Of a stretch of 46,073 nucleotides of DNA, positions 19,451 to 31,123 are shown in pieces. How positions within the stretch are numbered: the stretch's first letter is position 1; each line of letters opens with the position of its first letter. The position numbers and the translations under genes were made by a program. Source of the stretch: Cylindrobasidium torrendii FP15055 ss-10. Its lineage: Eukaryota; Basidiomycota; Agaricomycetes; Agaricales; Physalacriaceae. Under the pieces are notes generated by a model that ran no database searches, had not been told where the DNA came from, and was given only the letters and a program-made list of their open reading frames with translations. The DNA lies in contig KN880622.1 of NCBI GenBank assembly GCA_000934385.1, forward strand, positions 1-46,073, written 5' to 3'.

Positions 19451-21613
19451 CACTTCATGAGATACTTACCTCACACCTTACTGGTGGATTATCGATTAAG
19501 TAGCAGATTACGGCGAAGTTCTCAAGGTGCTTTCTTTACGAAGTCGCTCCTTAGGTACATCGTGAGTTTGATACACTCAACGAGGTCGCGACATTCTGGG
19601 AAGTTCAAACCGAGTATGGTTCGCTTAAGTACTTTTGGAATTTTGGAGGCGCGATGAAAAGAGGAGAAAAGAGTTCTGGTATGAACAGAGGAAGTACAGA
19701 ACGCTCTATCATGATATAACGAGACCTGCGTGCAAACGAGTAAACGCAAAGTAAACGGATTGATACATTTGACAGTAGAAATTGGGCTTTGCCTTTGTAT
19801 TTCATAAATCAATTATTTAAGAATATTTTACAAGCATTTCCCTGAACATAGCTAGCCTGAACAGCCGCACAGTACGCACGGAATTATGTTTGGTGTCTGT
19901 GTAGGTGTGCTGGTCCTGGGGATGCCGCCCCAGGATCGTGATGTAATCCACATCGACGAACACCAAGAGCCTTATGTAATGAATGAAAGTAGAATTGCGG
20001 ACGGTGGATGTCCGACGAGGCGCCAAAACCTCCATTCACGCATCTTGACAACTAAGCGCCCATTTGCGCGAAGGACCGGCCAACAGCCGTTGTACTCGCT
20101 ACTAGCACCGTGACTGGAAACGGCACACTGCGAACAGGCAAGCCGGCGGTCTCCGAGACCCCGCGGCCCAGGCCAAGGCACGTTCATTGTCCACACAACA
20201 GAGTTTCCGAGACCAAGTCCGGAAACAGAATACCTTGCCCGATTTAGCATCATTAGTTCAACGGAGTCACGTACAAGCGACGTACAAGAGTTGATGGTCT
20301 CCGTTTGTGCGATTGAAATCTCGGGCTACCCGTGCAGGCTGCCTATCTCTCCTGGCAAATCTGTGGTGTCGAATTGATGTCGAAGGGAGGGCTCATCTAC
20401 AAGGTGCGTGGTTGCCGCGAGGCTCCTCGTCGCTGGACGGCTCTCATTGGGTCTCATGTGATGGCCACCATAATGCGCTTTTGTCAACAAGTCACTTTGG
20501 GGTTGTGGCGAGGTTGTGGGCGACACTAGTGCCCGCCGTCGGGCAATAAACAAACGAAAGATGCGGTGGAATCGCTGGAAGAGAGATGATGATTGGAGGA
20601 CACGTTTGTGGGCCAAAGTTCGAGTCGAATAAGCACTTTTCCGCGGACAGCTTTGTGGCTATCATGGCTTCGAGCCGAGAAATGGGGTAAGGTGTAAATT
20701 AATCAATTTCATGCCGACAAGGATATGGGATTGGAAGTTCGAACCAGGACAGAGTGTCCCCATTTCTCAAAATACAACCATGCGCCCCAATCCTCGAGAG
20801 AGATATAGTCCATTTTCTGCCTTTCCCACCTTATTTCGACAGCGTTCAGATCACCGGTTTCATACAGAACTCGTTCAAAAACGTTCTCTTGCGGTGTTCG
20901 AGTGATATCACGTGTTGCTACTCATATTCATCGATAGATTAGATGGCAGGAGATGGCCGTCCGACGTTTCCCAGGGCATGCCTGGTAGCAGTAGATCGTC
21001 AAAACAGATGGTTTTATCACCAACACAACCACTGCCTATCATTTCCTCGAAGCACAGTGCTCTCAAAGTGATCACATGTGCTTAACATTCATGCCACGAA
21101 AATCGCATTCAGAAAGTGTACCCGCTTTGCTGTCCGACCTTTTTATTATAGTGCGTGTGAGTAAGATCCACATGTTCGGTATGGTATGTGATTCTGCGAT
21201 TCCAGCGTCCCCGCCGGCGCTAGATCCAAGCTACAGTGTGCCTATTATCCCCACACGGACCCTTAGCTAGGAATGGACGTGAAAACACCCGGTGTCACAG
21301 GCGTTGTGTGCTATTCGGGATGCCATGCAGTCTGCGCATTGGGGTCCTCGTTCAACTACGAGTCGACATTGCGTCTCTTTGGAGGAGAAACTCCAAGAGA
21401 GAATGTGTTGTGACGCGGTGTGGTAACGCACATACGTATGGGGCACACGTACCACCTAATACACAGAGCTGTGAATGGCATTTGGAGTACTGTATTCCAG
21501 ATTGAGTGTCACTGAGCTATACGTCACGGTGTTACGCTCGGCCGCAGGGATCATACATATATGGCCATTAACTCGCCGGACCCTTGGACCAACAACCTCA
21601 GACTTTCCCTCCC
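19451..21613. other. 2.2-kb gene-poor stretch
   Basis: No frame longer than about 100 codons and no family motif could be supported on either strand. GC content varies and may reflect eroded repeats. TATA-like sequence TACATATATGG near 21552 may serve the downstream WOPR gene. Confidence 0.4.
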
Positions 21614-23188
21614 ATGGCTACCAACTCAACCTATACTCATACTACGAACAATCTACACAAGCCTAAAGCATTTAATGGATTCGTCGAAACTACACTGCAA
21701 GCCTTGCATTTGGTTTACGCCGCAAGGATGGGCGTGATTCCACGAATCACCCGTCGTCTCAATGAGGCCGAGCGGGAGGCTCTCACACGAAGCGGGGCAG
21801 TGTTCATTTTTTCGGTGGACGAATCAGGCATCAAACGATGGACAGGTGCGCCTCGTCGAGCTATGAGTATTTCACTACGGCTAACGGTAGCCCGTCACAG
21901 ATGGCTTGGTCTGGTCGCCGTCTAGGATTTGCGGTAATTTCCTGGTGCGTTTCATATTCATGTTCACAAGATTTCCCCCTCATTTTCAGTCCAGGTCTAC
22001 CGTGAGATGAGCGAACGTCCGCCCCCACGAGGACACAGAAGACCACCTCCTCATTTCGATTACTACTCGAACGACCAGGAAGCTTCAAGTGATTTCGGGG
22101 TCGTCAAGGATGGTGGTTTAGTGAAGAAGGTACCGTCTTCATCATCTTTATTCTCAGTGGTACTTACTGCAAACCATCGCTCAGACAATTACTATCACCA
22201 TTGACGGCTCGGATATCCACCTCGTTTCGTATTACACAGTTGCAGACTTGGAAGCTGGAAAGCTGCAAGTAGGTGTCGACTGCATCAAACGCTCAGTTTT
22301 ACTCAAACGCTTCCCCGCACAGACACCCGCCTCCCGCCCCGACATCATGTCTCTCGAGCTGTCGCCCCGCAGATTCCGTACAGGTGGTCTTCGTATACCT
22401 CCAAGGATAGAGGCTGGACCTCATGGCAAGGCCGTATTCGCGTGGGTTCCAATCGCTTTATTGTTTTTGATGAGTACTGAAGCCCATGTAGACCGGACAC
22501 AGAGTCGACAGAACCATCACGCACGTCTTCTGTGTGGGTAAAGCGGCGTAGTTCTTCTTCCTCGTCGTCGTCCATGGGGAGCCAGTCATCCTACTCCCAG
22601 CGCTCGCACCTCCATGAACCTGGCGGCGGTCTTATCCTCCCCAAGGTCGAAGAGGAATACGACTACCAGCTCATCTCGCCAGAGATGCATCCAAGCCCGC
22701 TTTCGGATCCGCTGTCGCGCCCTGGGTCAGCGTTTGGGCAGTGGGACGTTCCACCGACAACGGACATGCACCAGACTCAGTTCTACCGTCGGCATGTCTC
22801 GCCGTGTACGCCAACGTATGCGAGTCGTTCGAGCTCGCGACACAGTGTGCGCGCAGCACCGTATTACCGCCTTTCATCTCCGAGGTCGAGCAACAGCAAC
22901 AGCAACAGCAACAGCAGCCAGTGGGATATTAGTGGCCTTGTACAGCGTACTAGGGGACACGGACATACATATGAGTATGCACATCCAGATGGCCTTCCCT
23001 CTCCGAGGTCTGGCAGCACCAGCAACAACAGCCCGTGGGATATTAGCAACCTGGTACGTTCAGATGACCGGTGGGATGATAGACTCGACGAGGAGTTCGG
23101 GGGCTACAGCGATAGCCCGTATACGTCTGAACCAGAGAGCTTTGCCGCGCTTCGCCCAGTCACGTCGGACTGGGGCCTGCTTGGATGA
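21614..23188 (+). CDS. WOPR-domain (Gti1/Pac2 family) transcription regulator
   Basis: Exons 21614-21845, 21901-21933, 21990-22129, 22185-22268, 22323-22441 and 22492-23188 give 434 aa. WOPR proteins bind DNA and act as switches for morphology, spore formation or gluconate response in fungi. Both halves of the domain are seen: FNGFVETTLQALHLVYAARM, IPRITRRLNEAEREALTRSG, ESGIKRWTDGLVWSPSRI, then VKKTITITIDGSDIHLVSYY, DLEAGKLQTPASRP and IPPRIEAGPHGK. Small exon 2 (33 bases) carries the DGLVWSPSRI core. The C-terminal part is Ser-rich and low-complexity, with two copies of an SPRS...WDIS-LV unit. The splice after residue 202 (donor gtgggt, acceptor gtag) is the least certain. Start chosen at the first ATG before the domain. 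Confidence 0.88.
22885..22920 (+). repeat. AACAGC microsatellite in the WOPR gene
   Basis: About five tandem AACAGC units code for an Asn-Ser repeat in the C-terminal region; length variation there is likely between strains. Confidence 0.8.
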
Positions 23189-24185
23189 TTTTTTGTGGTT
23201 TCAGAGCGAATAGTTGATGGCACGAACGTTCCTTTTGGTTACCTGCAGATATGTTTTTCTTTAGTTTTCGATGGCTATGTGAATGATATGGTCTTAGTTA
23301 GTAGCAGCGCTTCGAATTGTTTACCGGCTTGTAGTAGTTGTCGTAATATCTGTCGTCTTGTATCTTGATATTTCCAGTGTAGTCGGTGGGACATGCGTAG
23401 TGAAGCAAATAATAGTTGGTTTCGACATGGTTGTTCTCTGTTGAAGCGCACCAAGACGATCAAGCGGCGTTGGAAATATCAGTGGGTTTATTTCGCTTCC
23501 ACTAGTCCCTCTGGCGGAAAAGGCGGAAAAGCGCTACAGTCTCAGTCTGTGCATCAGGTCGCGCAGCATGAAATATCATGCACTGTAGGACGATCCACAA
23601 TCAGTTACTGATTTCAAACCTCAAGACAGATTGTCAGGGTCTTTCCCGTGTCTTTCCTCGTAGTGACGAGTGGCAAGGGCGTCCTTTCGCGTCTTCCCCA
23701 GGAGTGTTGTGGACCTGGTTGTGTCGCTACAACATCGAGCATGATGTGCATACTGTAGCTCGCTTCAGCCCTTCCCCTTGCAAGAAACATGTGATCCATC
23801 CGCGATCCAGCATCCTTTGTTCTAGTCACGAGTAGAGTCCTCCCATCTTGCCGATAGGATTGCGAGGATCGTCGTACGGCCACACATTGGCCTGATGAGC
23901 TGAGAAACTTGAACAAAGGATTAGGGCTCGGGGGGAGGGGAAAGACAATGGGCTTTCGAATTGCAATAAGTGGAATGTTCATGGGATGTAAACTGTCAGT
24001 GTAGTGACAGGGCACTGAGGTGATATGGCGCAAAAAGTGAGATGATACATAGTGATACAGTGTTTCTGGTACGAAGGAAGAGGTGAACAAGCATAGGAGA
24101 ACAATGGAAAGAACGTCCGGACACTAATGAAGAGCCGGCGTGCGCAAAGGAACGAAGATGGATGTTTGGGCGAGTACGATGTCGC
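23189..24185. other. intergenic, no gene seen
   Basis: Convergent 3' flanks of the WOPR gene and the membrane-protein gene. A 158-codon minus-strand frame at 23614-24090 has no recognisable motif, no intron structure and an unusual composition, and is judged to be chance. Confidence 0.45.
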
Positions 24186-24752
24186 CTATGGGCGACGATG
24201 CGAAGCCCACACCGCTAGCCCTATAGCTAGTCCGATGGCAGAGAACAAGCACACGGACGCATATGCGCACCGTTTCGCCCACTTGAGCTCTGTTTTACGC
24301 AACAGTTCCAAATGAACCTGCTTCTCCGCGTCCGTCTTGTCTGGGAGCCAGCTACCCGCGCTCGACGCCATCCTTGGTGCATGGAGTGGCATAAAATATA
24401 TGAAGGCGCCAATGATCCAGAATAATGGACAAACTGAGGACGACAGAAAGTGAGTTAGGAATGGCGAATGGGGCGGGGCGCATCACATACATGGGCCGAA
24501 TTTGAACATGTACATGGCGAGCGTTACTGGCTCGCCCTTGGAAGTGTAGACATACTCCGGTGGTGGTAGTGCAGAATCTGTACGAGCGTATGGGGGAAGG
24601 ATCGAGGACGCGCCAGAAAGTGGTCGTCCATCTCTATCTGCAGATGGGAAGGATCCGTGTCCAAAGAGGGTATATCCCAAGTCTTCCAGTGCCAGTTTCT
24701 CCGTCGAATTGCGGAGAGTCGGGGCTGGGAGAGTTGGAGCGGCGCTGGACAT
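24186..24752 (-). CDS. two-pass membrane protein of unknown function
   Basis: Two exons (24752-24491, 24433-24186) give 169 aa. The N-terminal 75 residues are polar and Pro/Ser-rich. They are followed by VTLAMYMFKFGPFCPLFWII, whose later part forms the first hydrophobic segment (through GAFIYFMPL). A charged loop follows (PDKTDAEKQVHLELLRKTEL), then a second segment ASVCLFSAIGLAIGLAVWA close to the C-terminus. The FKFG-PFWxxGA, RKTE-KWAKRC and terminal membrane-helix pattern is what I recall of a conserved basidiomycete protein family without assigned function. The intron splits the first membrane segment and preserves the frame. Divergent from the serine-rich gene downstream. Confidence 0.7.
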
Positions 24753-25110
24753 TTATGGTGGTGGTCACAGTGTGAAAAGTGCAACGTCGCAGGGTCGCGA
24801 CCTGTATGTTTACTGTTTGCAACACTGCTTACATTTGATGGGCCAACAATGACGACAAACAATAAGAGAAGCACAATGGCTGTGCTTTGCTTGGTCGTGT
24901 TTGCGACAGCCATTGATCAACCACGTGTATCAGACCCTTTTTGGTGATGACCACTCGCGCACTCGAAGCTGCGTCTTGCAAAGCGGAAAGAGTAGCAAAC
25001 TAACGTTCATTTGGCTGGTCCTTTGCTCCATGAAAGTTATGAGACGCTGCGCCAAGCTGTGTGTGGATACGGTCGTCGTCAAGCCCGGCCAATAGGGTCG
25101 GATGCGCTAC
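24753..25110. promoter_or_regulatory. divergent promoter region
   Basis: About 400 bases between the membrane-protein start and the serine-rich protein start. A CCAAT-type sequence (25089-25093) and a TATA-like box (25111-25117) serve the plus side. Confidence 0.4.
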
Positions 25111-25117
25111 TATAAAT
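25111..25117 (+). promoter_or_regulatory. TATA-like box
   Basis: TATAAAT about 42 bases upstream of the start at 25159, preceded by CCAAT near 25089. Confidence 0.45.
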
Positions 25118-25158
25118 TAGGCATGCCATGTGTTCCAACGACGTTTCTTGCTGCAGCG

Positions 25159-26067
25159 ATGAGCATCTCCCATTCGACTTCCCGGTGGGCAGACTCGGAT
25201 GCTGCTAGCGTCTCCAACCCCGACAAGCCGCTGCATGACACTCGCTCGCGCTCGACGTCCTCTGCCTCGTGGCATCCCGAGCCTTTGACATCCACAACTG
25301 CGCGTCACCGCACGCCGCTGGTGCACCGCACTCTGAGGCCGCCCAGGGTGTCGGTGGAGCTCGACCGCGGGGCGCAGGGACCCATCTTTCTCTGCGAAAA
25401 ATGCGTCCATGCCAACGAGGCGCTGCTGAAAACACCAGCTGGGCCAGTTTCTCGGGAGAGGCGCGCCAGCATGCATGATACTACTGGGGAGTCTTCTTCG
25501 GGCTACAAAAAGAGGTTCTCATCCTCTTCTGCATCTTTGGCGTTTATGGATTACAGAAAGTCAAGCAATGTCGACTCTCATCACAGCACAGACACTAGGA
25601 ATTCTTACGCCACATTCGATTCGGGTTTCTTTGATGTCTTTAGACCAGGCAAGCGCAGGAGCCAGCGCACAGAAGGGGAGGAAGGGTTGGACACCTCTCT
25701 ACGGGACCCCGGCATTGTTAGGCCTCGTCAGACGTCAAACGAGCCCCGGACACCGAAAACGTTCTCTTGGTCGTCGCGGGCCCAGATACCCGAGCCATAC
25801 GACGCCCATATTTTTGCTCGCGCTCGCAGGAAGACACTCGAATCAACTCATCTGCGTCCTGAGTCCTCGTCACTCGCCTCCATCGACATACACATTCAGC
25901 CGGCATCTCCAAAACCGCCTGCGTCACAGCTCGATGAGAACTTGCCTCCTCCGGTACACTACACAGCGTCCTCAAGCTCAAGATCTGATGTATCATCTAC
26001 GACGACAAGTCGTTCACTGCGGCGCACGAAGGCAATGAGGGATATTCGGGCAGAAACTGTAAAATGA
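25159..26067 (+). CDS. serine/arginine-rich disordered protein, unknown function
   Basis: Single exon of 302 aa. Rich in Ser, Arg, Pro and Thr throughout, with clusters such as SSSSASLAF and SSSSRSDVSSTTTSRSLRR, suggesting an intrinsically disordered, phosphorylated protein. A short conserved-looking core, GPIFLCEKCVHANEAL, contains a CxxC pair that could bind metal. No enzyme or RNA-recognition domain is seen. The frame is open upstream to 25102, but the ATG at 25159 lies suitably behind the TATA-like box, so it was preferred. Codon composition is even over the whole length, supporting a real gene; the function cannot be named. Confidence 0.6.
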   Translation: MSISHSTSRWADSDAASVSNPDKPLHDTRSRSTSSASWHPEPLTSTTARHRTPLVHRTLRPPRVSVELDRGAQGPIFLCEKCVHANEALLKTPAGPVSRERRASMHDTTGESSSGYKKRFSSSSASLAFMDYRKSSNVDSHHSTDTRNSYATFDSGFFDVFRPGKRRSQRTEGEEGLDTSLRDPGIVRPRQTSNEPRTPKTFSWSSRAQIPEPYDAHIFARARRKTLESTHLRPESSSLASIDIHIQPASPKPPASQLDENLPPPVHYTASSSSRSDVSSTTTSRSLRRTKAMRDIRAETVK

Positions 26068-26812
26068 GATGCGCGAGTCCGGGCGAGGGTGGCAAGGGGG
26101 AATGGAAGCGAAGATGTGGCATAGAAGTGGAAGATAGCTTTCCAGTCTTCATACTCGAGGGATCCGAGGCTGTTTAACCCAAGCGAACCCTACCTGCGAT
26201 ACTCTTTAACTTTCTTATGGACTTGACGATTTAGATACGCCTCCCACATACTCTCTTTTGTAACACTCTAGACACCATCCCAACTTGTCTGTACTCTAGT
26301 TGTACACCTTTGGCTCGCAGATTTGCCTGTACTAAATACTTTAAGTACCACACTCACATCAATAACCAATCATGAATTTGCGCCACCGGAAACACGGCCC
26401 GTGGGTCCATTCAAGCACACGTTGTTTGACATTTGCTTCCTGACTTTGTAAGTACCGTCCAACTAGAGTCGCGATCTGATTTCCTTGTAGCAAGCGGCCA
26501 AACTCTGGTAAAAACCTGATAGGGATGCCCAACCACACTCCCGACGGGGAAACTACGTATCTTTGGTTGCGAGGAATGAACTTCAAGTCGAAGTATATGG
26601 CGAAATCGCCGCGCTCCCTTGCACAAGGACACACTCAGGCGCTACACCAGCGCTAAAATCTTTCGAAATCTTAGTCTGCAATTAACAAAATATCTTCCCC
26701 TCTTGGCGCGCCCCGCTAGTGCATGACTATCGACATCTTCTCATCAACCTTCTTTGATCCTGCATTAAGCTTCTCCACACTTTGATAGCCCAATAACTCC
26801 CTGTGCACTAGT
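26068..26812. other. intergenic, no gene seen
   Basis: 3' flank of the serine-rich gene and promoter of the protease gene. A minus-strand frame at 26359-26634 (91 codons) is unsupported. Confidence 0.4.
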
Positions 26813-26818
26813 TATATA
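26813..26818 (+). promoter_or_regulatory. TATA-like box of the fungalysin gene
   Basis: TATATA about 50 bases upstream of the ATG at 26867. Confidence 0.45.
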
Positions 26819-26866
26819 GACGCGAGGAATTGCCGGTATCCCCAGCTTTCTTGCTCTTCTTCCCCC

Positions 26867-29023
26867 ATGGCCGCCTTCGGAAAGCTCTTGTCGTTCGTGT
26901 CGCTCGTCGCGCTCAGTTTTTCCTCGGTTTCCGCCATCCCATGGCCAGCGCACTCGAAGCACGCGACTCATCGTACGCGTCGCATTGTTGGACGCGATGT
27001 TACTGTTGAGGTCGAGAACTTCTTCCCAAAGTCGTCTTATCAGGTGGGTGTCGCGTTCGTCTTGTTGGCATGCTGTTTGGTTGAACTGGCCATAGACTTT
27101 TGGATCATCGGGCAAGAAGCTTTCCGGTCGCGCGCCGTCGGACGATATCGAGTCCCAAACCAAGGACTTTATTGCTTCAGAGCTCGGTATCGACCAAGGG
27201 GATATCGTCTACACGTCTGGCTTTACCTCCTCCAATGGTGTGAGCCATGGCTATGTCAGGCAATCTGTCGTATGTCGTTGAGTATTAAGAATATCAGAGC
27301 ATTGTCAATTAACGAGGCCATATAGAACGGCATACCCATTTCCAATGCTGTCGCCAATGTTGCGTTCGTCGATGGCAGGGTCACTGCTTTTGGTTCATCG
27401 TTTGTCGACACTTGTATGCCCCATCAATCGTCTCCCGAGCGCTAGCTAACGGTCTACAGCTAGCGTTGCGGATGCTGATCCTAGTGTCGATATCTGGTCG
27501 ATTCTCGGCGGCATCGAATCCGCCCTAGGTGGCAGCTACAACGACTTCCCGGTATCGCTGAACTACATGGCTCGCCCCGACGGTTCGTTGTCCCTAGTCC
27601 ATAGCGTTCAAATCCAGAACGAGGAAGCTGGGTCATGGTATAGCGCCAAAGTGGATGCACACTCTGGTGACATGCTGAATGTTGTGGACTATGTGAATGA
27701 TTTGACTGTAATGTGCTCTTTTTGTCTAAATGCATTCTTGCTTATCAGCCCGCTTTGCAGTACACGGTCATTCCCATTCAGAAGGATGCTGTGACTGAAG
27801 GTCAGGAAACTCTCGTCGATCCGGAGGACCTGGACTCTTCACCGAATGGATGGGTTGAGGATAATGCAACTGCGTATGTGACTACCAAGTGCTCATCTTC
27901 GCGCAAGGATTGACACTGGTCTACTAGTGGCAACAATGTCATCTCGTACAAGTTCATTGACCTCCTTGGGCTGGGTACTTCCAAGTCATCCTCCGAAGGA
28001 GCCTTTGACTATTCATATGATACCGAAGTCGGTCCCACGGATGGCAACAACGTCGACGCTGCTCGCACCAACGCCTTCTATGTCATCAACCGGATCCACG
28101 ACTTTGCGTACAAGTACGGCTGGACGGAGGCGTCGTTCAACTTCCAAGACGATAACTTCGACAAGGGTGGTGAGGGTGGCGACCGTGTGAAGATGTCCGT
28201 GCAGGACATCTCTGGCACAAACAATGCAAACTTTGCTACTCCGCCTGACGGCCAGTCGGGGACGTGCAGGATGTATGTTTGGACGCAGTCCGATGTAAGT
28301 CTCCTCGTATCGAGTATTTATGCTGTCCCCTTATGCATTGTATATAGCCCGAACGCGATGGATCCCTACAGAACGACATCATCGTGCATGAGTTCACCCA
28401 TGGTATCACTAACCGTCTTACTGGAGGGGGAACTGGCGAATGTCTGCAGACGACTGAGGCTGGTGGAATGGGCGAAGGCTGGTCAGATGTCATGTCCGAG
28501 TGGACAGAGCACAAGAGCGCCGAGGTCCAGGATTACGTCCTCGCGGCATGGGTCTACAACAACGACGCTGGTATCCGCTCGCACCCATACTCAACTGACG
28601 CCTCTGTGAATCCGCTTCGCTACTCCTCAATTGCCGAGCTTGATGAGGTGCACGACATCGGGGAGGTCTGGGCCAACACGTTGCACAATGTCTATGCCGC
28701 CTTCGTCGAGGCGTTGGGATGGTCCGACTCCGCTCTGGACAACCCAGATGGTGAGGAGGGCAACATCGTGTTCATGCACCTCTTCATCGACGCGCTGTCT
28801 CTTCAACCTTGTAACCCAACTCGTAAGTGTTAGGCTCTGTTGCTTGGCGAAATACGCTGACTGGGCTGCAGTCCCGGATGCGCGCGACGCATGGGTGCAG
28901 GCGGATGAGAACAGGTACGGTGGGGCCAATAAGTGCACGATTTGGAAGGCGTTTGCAAGTCGTGGACTCGGCGTGAAGGCTGCTAACTATGTCGATGACG
29001 AGTCTGTTCCAGACGAGTGCTGA
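26867..29023 (+). CDS. fungalysin, secreted M36 metallopeptidase
   Basis: Secreted zinc endopeptidase (fungalysin family) that degrades extracellular protein. Eight exons (26867-27043, 27096-27269, 27326-27413, 27460-27707, 27749-27873, 27928-28294, 28348-28822, 28872-29023) give 601 aa, close to the usual prepro length of about 600. Features: signal peptide ending SSVSA, an inhibitory propeptide (roughly to residue 230) with [18 protein letters not shown] FTP motifs, then the catalytic domain starting near [12 protein letters not shown]. The zinc site HEFTH (407-411) and the third ligand in GEGWSD (Glu about 436) are intact. Downstream blocks include YVLAAWVYN and [20 protein letters not shown]. 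The C-terminus has the Cys pair NKCTIW and PDEC. All required catalytic residues are present. Neighbouring genes give no hint of co-regulation. Confidence 0.95.
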
Positions 29024-29821
29024 ACGCTAAACGCTGCATAGTGCGAACTGATGTTTATGTATACGTTCAATGGATTTACGACGCGAGAAATGGAATTGCT
29101 GACCTTTAAACGTTTATGGTTGGGTCCTGGTTGGGTCTTCATCGATTCAAGCCATTCTTCGTGTGTGCATAGTCCGGCGAGAGGTAATTCCAATGATTGT
29201 ACTTGTAACATACTGACTGCGGCTGGAGTGTCTATTTGCTGCTGCCTCGTCCAACTCAGATCGAAAGATTGAGTCCGCCAACAGCACGAGTGAAGGGGAC
29301 GATCACCATCCAGAAGCAGACCAGATAGCCCGCATGATAGCAGACCTACATGCGTCGGTGATAGTCTCGCCCTTTCAGAATGGGAAGTAACGTTCGCGGG
29401 GATAGTTACTGTGGTTACTTCAAATGAAATGAACTGTTCATCTACTCGGAGTTCGCCTCGAGCCGTTTTGTGAGTGTATCTGTCCTCCCAAGTGTCCTAA
29501 CAACAAATGCAATGAAAGGGCTATGAAATACTGGGCTGCGTGCGCATAATGCGACGCGTTATGCATACGGCCATGAAATTCGGGGGGATCCCCGCGACGG
29601 CGTGACGAACAAGTCGTCGGAATTATCACGACTGCGACACAGGACCCACTCGGCCCATGGCTGGACCACTTGATATGTGAATAATGTTCAATTGAGAGAT
29701 GAGGAAAACACAGTAGTCGGCTAGCATATACACTTTCTAATCGTGAACGTACAAAGAAGAATAATTATAGTACGAATTGTAATGGAAGAGCATCAAACGA
29801 GATAAAACATGAAAAAACCCG
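29024..29821. other. intergenic, no gene seen
   Basis: Convergent 3' flanks of the protease and the terpene synthase; short frames only. The last 100 bases are AT-rich, as expected of a 3' end. Confidence 0.5.
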
Positions 29822-31039
29822 TTATACCACAGTAGCATCGGGGTCCACCTTGAACACATTGGCGGGTACGATTCTGGGCAAAAGTGTGACCTTCTTCGTC
29901 CGGCGCACCTCCTCACGCTTGTCGCCAAAGTACCGTGGGGTGATAAACGACCACTCATCGTTGGTAGTGACCCATGTTCCCAAACCGAGGCAATAATCCT
30001 CTAGCGTCTTCTTGAGCTTCGCGTCGCCCAGCTCGGGAAGATGTTTGTAGTTGTGGAGGAACAGCAAACGAAGTTCGTCGTACTTTTTACTGATGTGGTC
30101 GATGGCACCCTGGATGTCCGTCTTCTCCTCGGCCATGATCACAGACACCAGGTTATGGTTCTTGTCCCCACGCGCCTGTTCGATGTTGAAGGAGTAGATG
30201 TCCTAGCAGGGTCGTGAGCCTAGGGTAGAATGGACTAAGAAACTCGTGACGTACATTGGACATGATGCTCATGTCGATAGCACAGCGAATGAGCGAGGCA
30301 ACCGTTGGGTGCTCGAGAACCTCATTGGGAAGCTCGTCCGAGAGAACGAAAAAGTCGAAGGAGGGGCGAACACCGACTGTACCCCTGCGCATCTCGAGGT
30401 ACTCAGCAGAAGGGCGAAGGATATCATGGTCACGGTCTGCTGCCTGTTGGCGAACAGTCTCGGTGTATTCCTCGAAGGTGTCCATGAAACGCTGAGCCGT
30501 GGAGTGGCTGGCCTTGCCATCTTCAAGTGTCCGGCGCCAGAAACTACAGACAAAATGGTCAGTACATTACGCGTCGGTGAGGATCAGAAAGGGCGTACTC
30601 TCTAGCCATGGTGCCGAGCACATGTTCGTTCTCTGGAGGCGGCGCGTAGGGGTTCCTGTGCTATGTCAGTATCCGATGGCTGCGGGAACGATGGTCGCGA
30701 TACCCACCTGATGGCGTTCATGATAGCCTGGGCCTGGAGGCGCACCGTCTCACCATCCTTCTCGTCGCTCAGCTCATCGTACACAAAGTAGTAGTTGATG
30801 AGGTCGACAGCGGGGCGGTAGTGATGAGGAGGAGAATTGGGATAGGCACGCGCAGCGAACGCGCCAAAGTTGCAGCGGTTGAACGTGTTTTGCGCCTTCT
30901 CGTTGAAGGCGCCGTAACTCTCGACCCAGGCCTTGCTCTCAGCGTTGATACGCTCCGAGTTGACATTGGGGTGCGTGGGGAATGGCCAGCCTGCCATGAG
31001 GTCCGGAATGGTGTAGACGTAGGGTTGTTCGGAGGCCAT
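29822..31039 (-). CDS. trans-sesquiterpene synthase
   Basis: Class I terpene cyclase that ionises farnesyl diphosphate. Four exons (31039-30708, 30655-30599, 30543-30255, 30202-29822) give 352 aa, the usual size. The first metal motif is DELSD (88-92), a D(D/E)xxD variant. The second is NDIYSFNIE (226-234), a full NSE motif. The RY pair lies at 316-317 in TPRYFG. The N-terminal block WPFPTHPNVN and the run FNRCNFGAFAARAYP recall the basidiomycete clade that includes protoilludene synthases, but the product cannot be predicted. The 57-base exon 2 and its introns keep the frame. No cytochrome P450, oxidoreductase or transporter lies within the window beside it, so it does not look like part of a classical cluster. 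A TATATA box sits about 80 bases upstream. Confidence 0.92.
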
Positions 31040-31117
31040 TGCGTTCAGTAGATGATGGTAGTAGGGGAAGGGGGTGTGATGGCGGGAGTGAGCAAACGAG
31101 AAAACGCCTGTGTGACT

Positions 31118-31123
31118 TATATA
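31118..31123 (-). promoter_or_regulatory. TATA-like box of the terpene synthase gene
   Basis: TATATA on the minus strand, 79 bases before the start codon at 31039. Confidence 0.45.

Noticed and set aside
22323..22480. Alternative frame reading IPYRWSSYTSKDRGWTSW in the WOPR gene
   Set aside because: It looks protein-like, but the other frame gives IPPRIEAGPHGK, the expected WOPR pattern, and splices on in frame.
23614..24090. 158-codon minus-strand frame
   Set aside because: Lies between two convergent gene ends, has no recognisable motif and shows no splice context.
29822..31039. A terpene biosynthetic gene cluster
   Set aside because: Neighbours are a protease and a gene-poor stretch; no P450, transferase, transporter or pathway regulator is adjacent.
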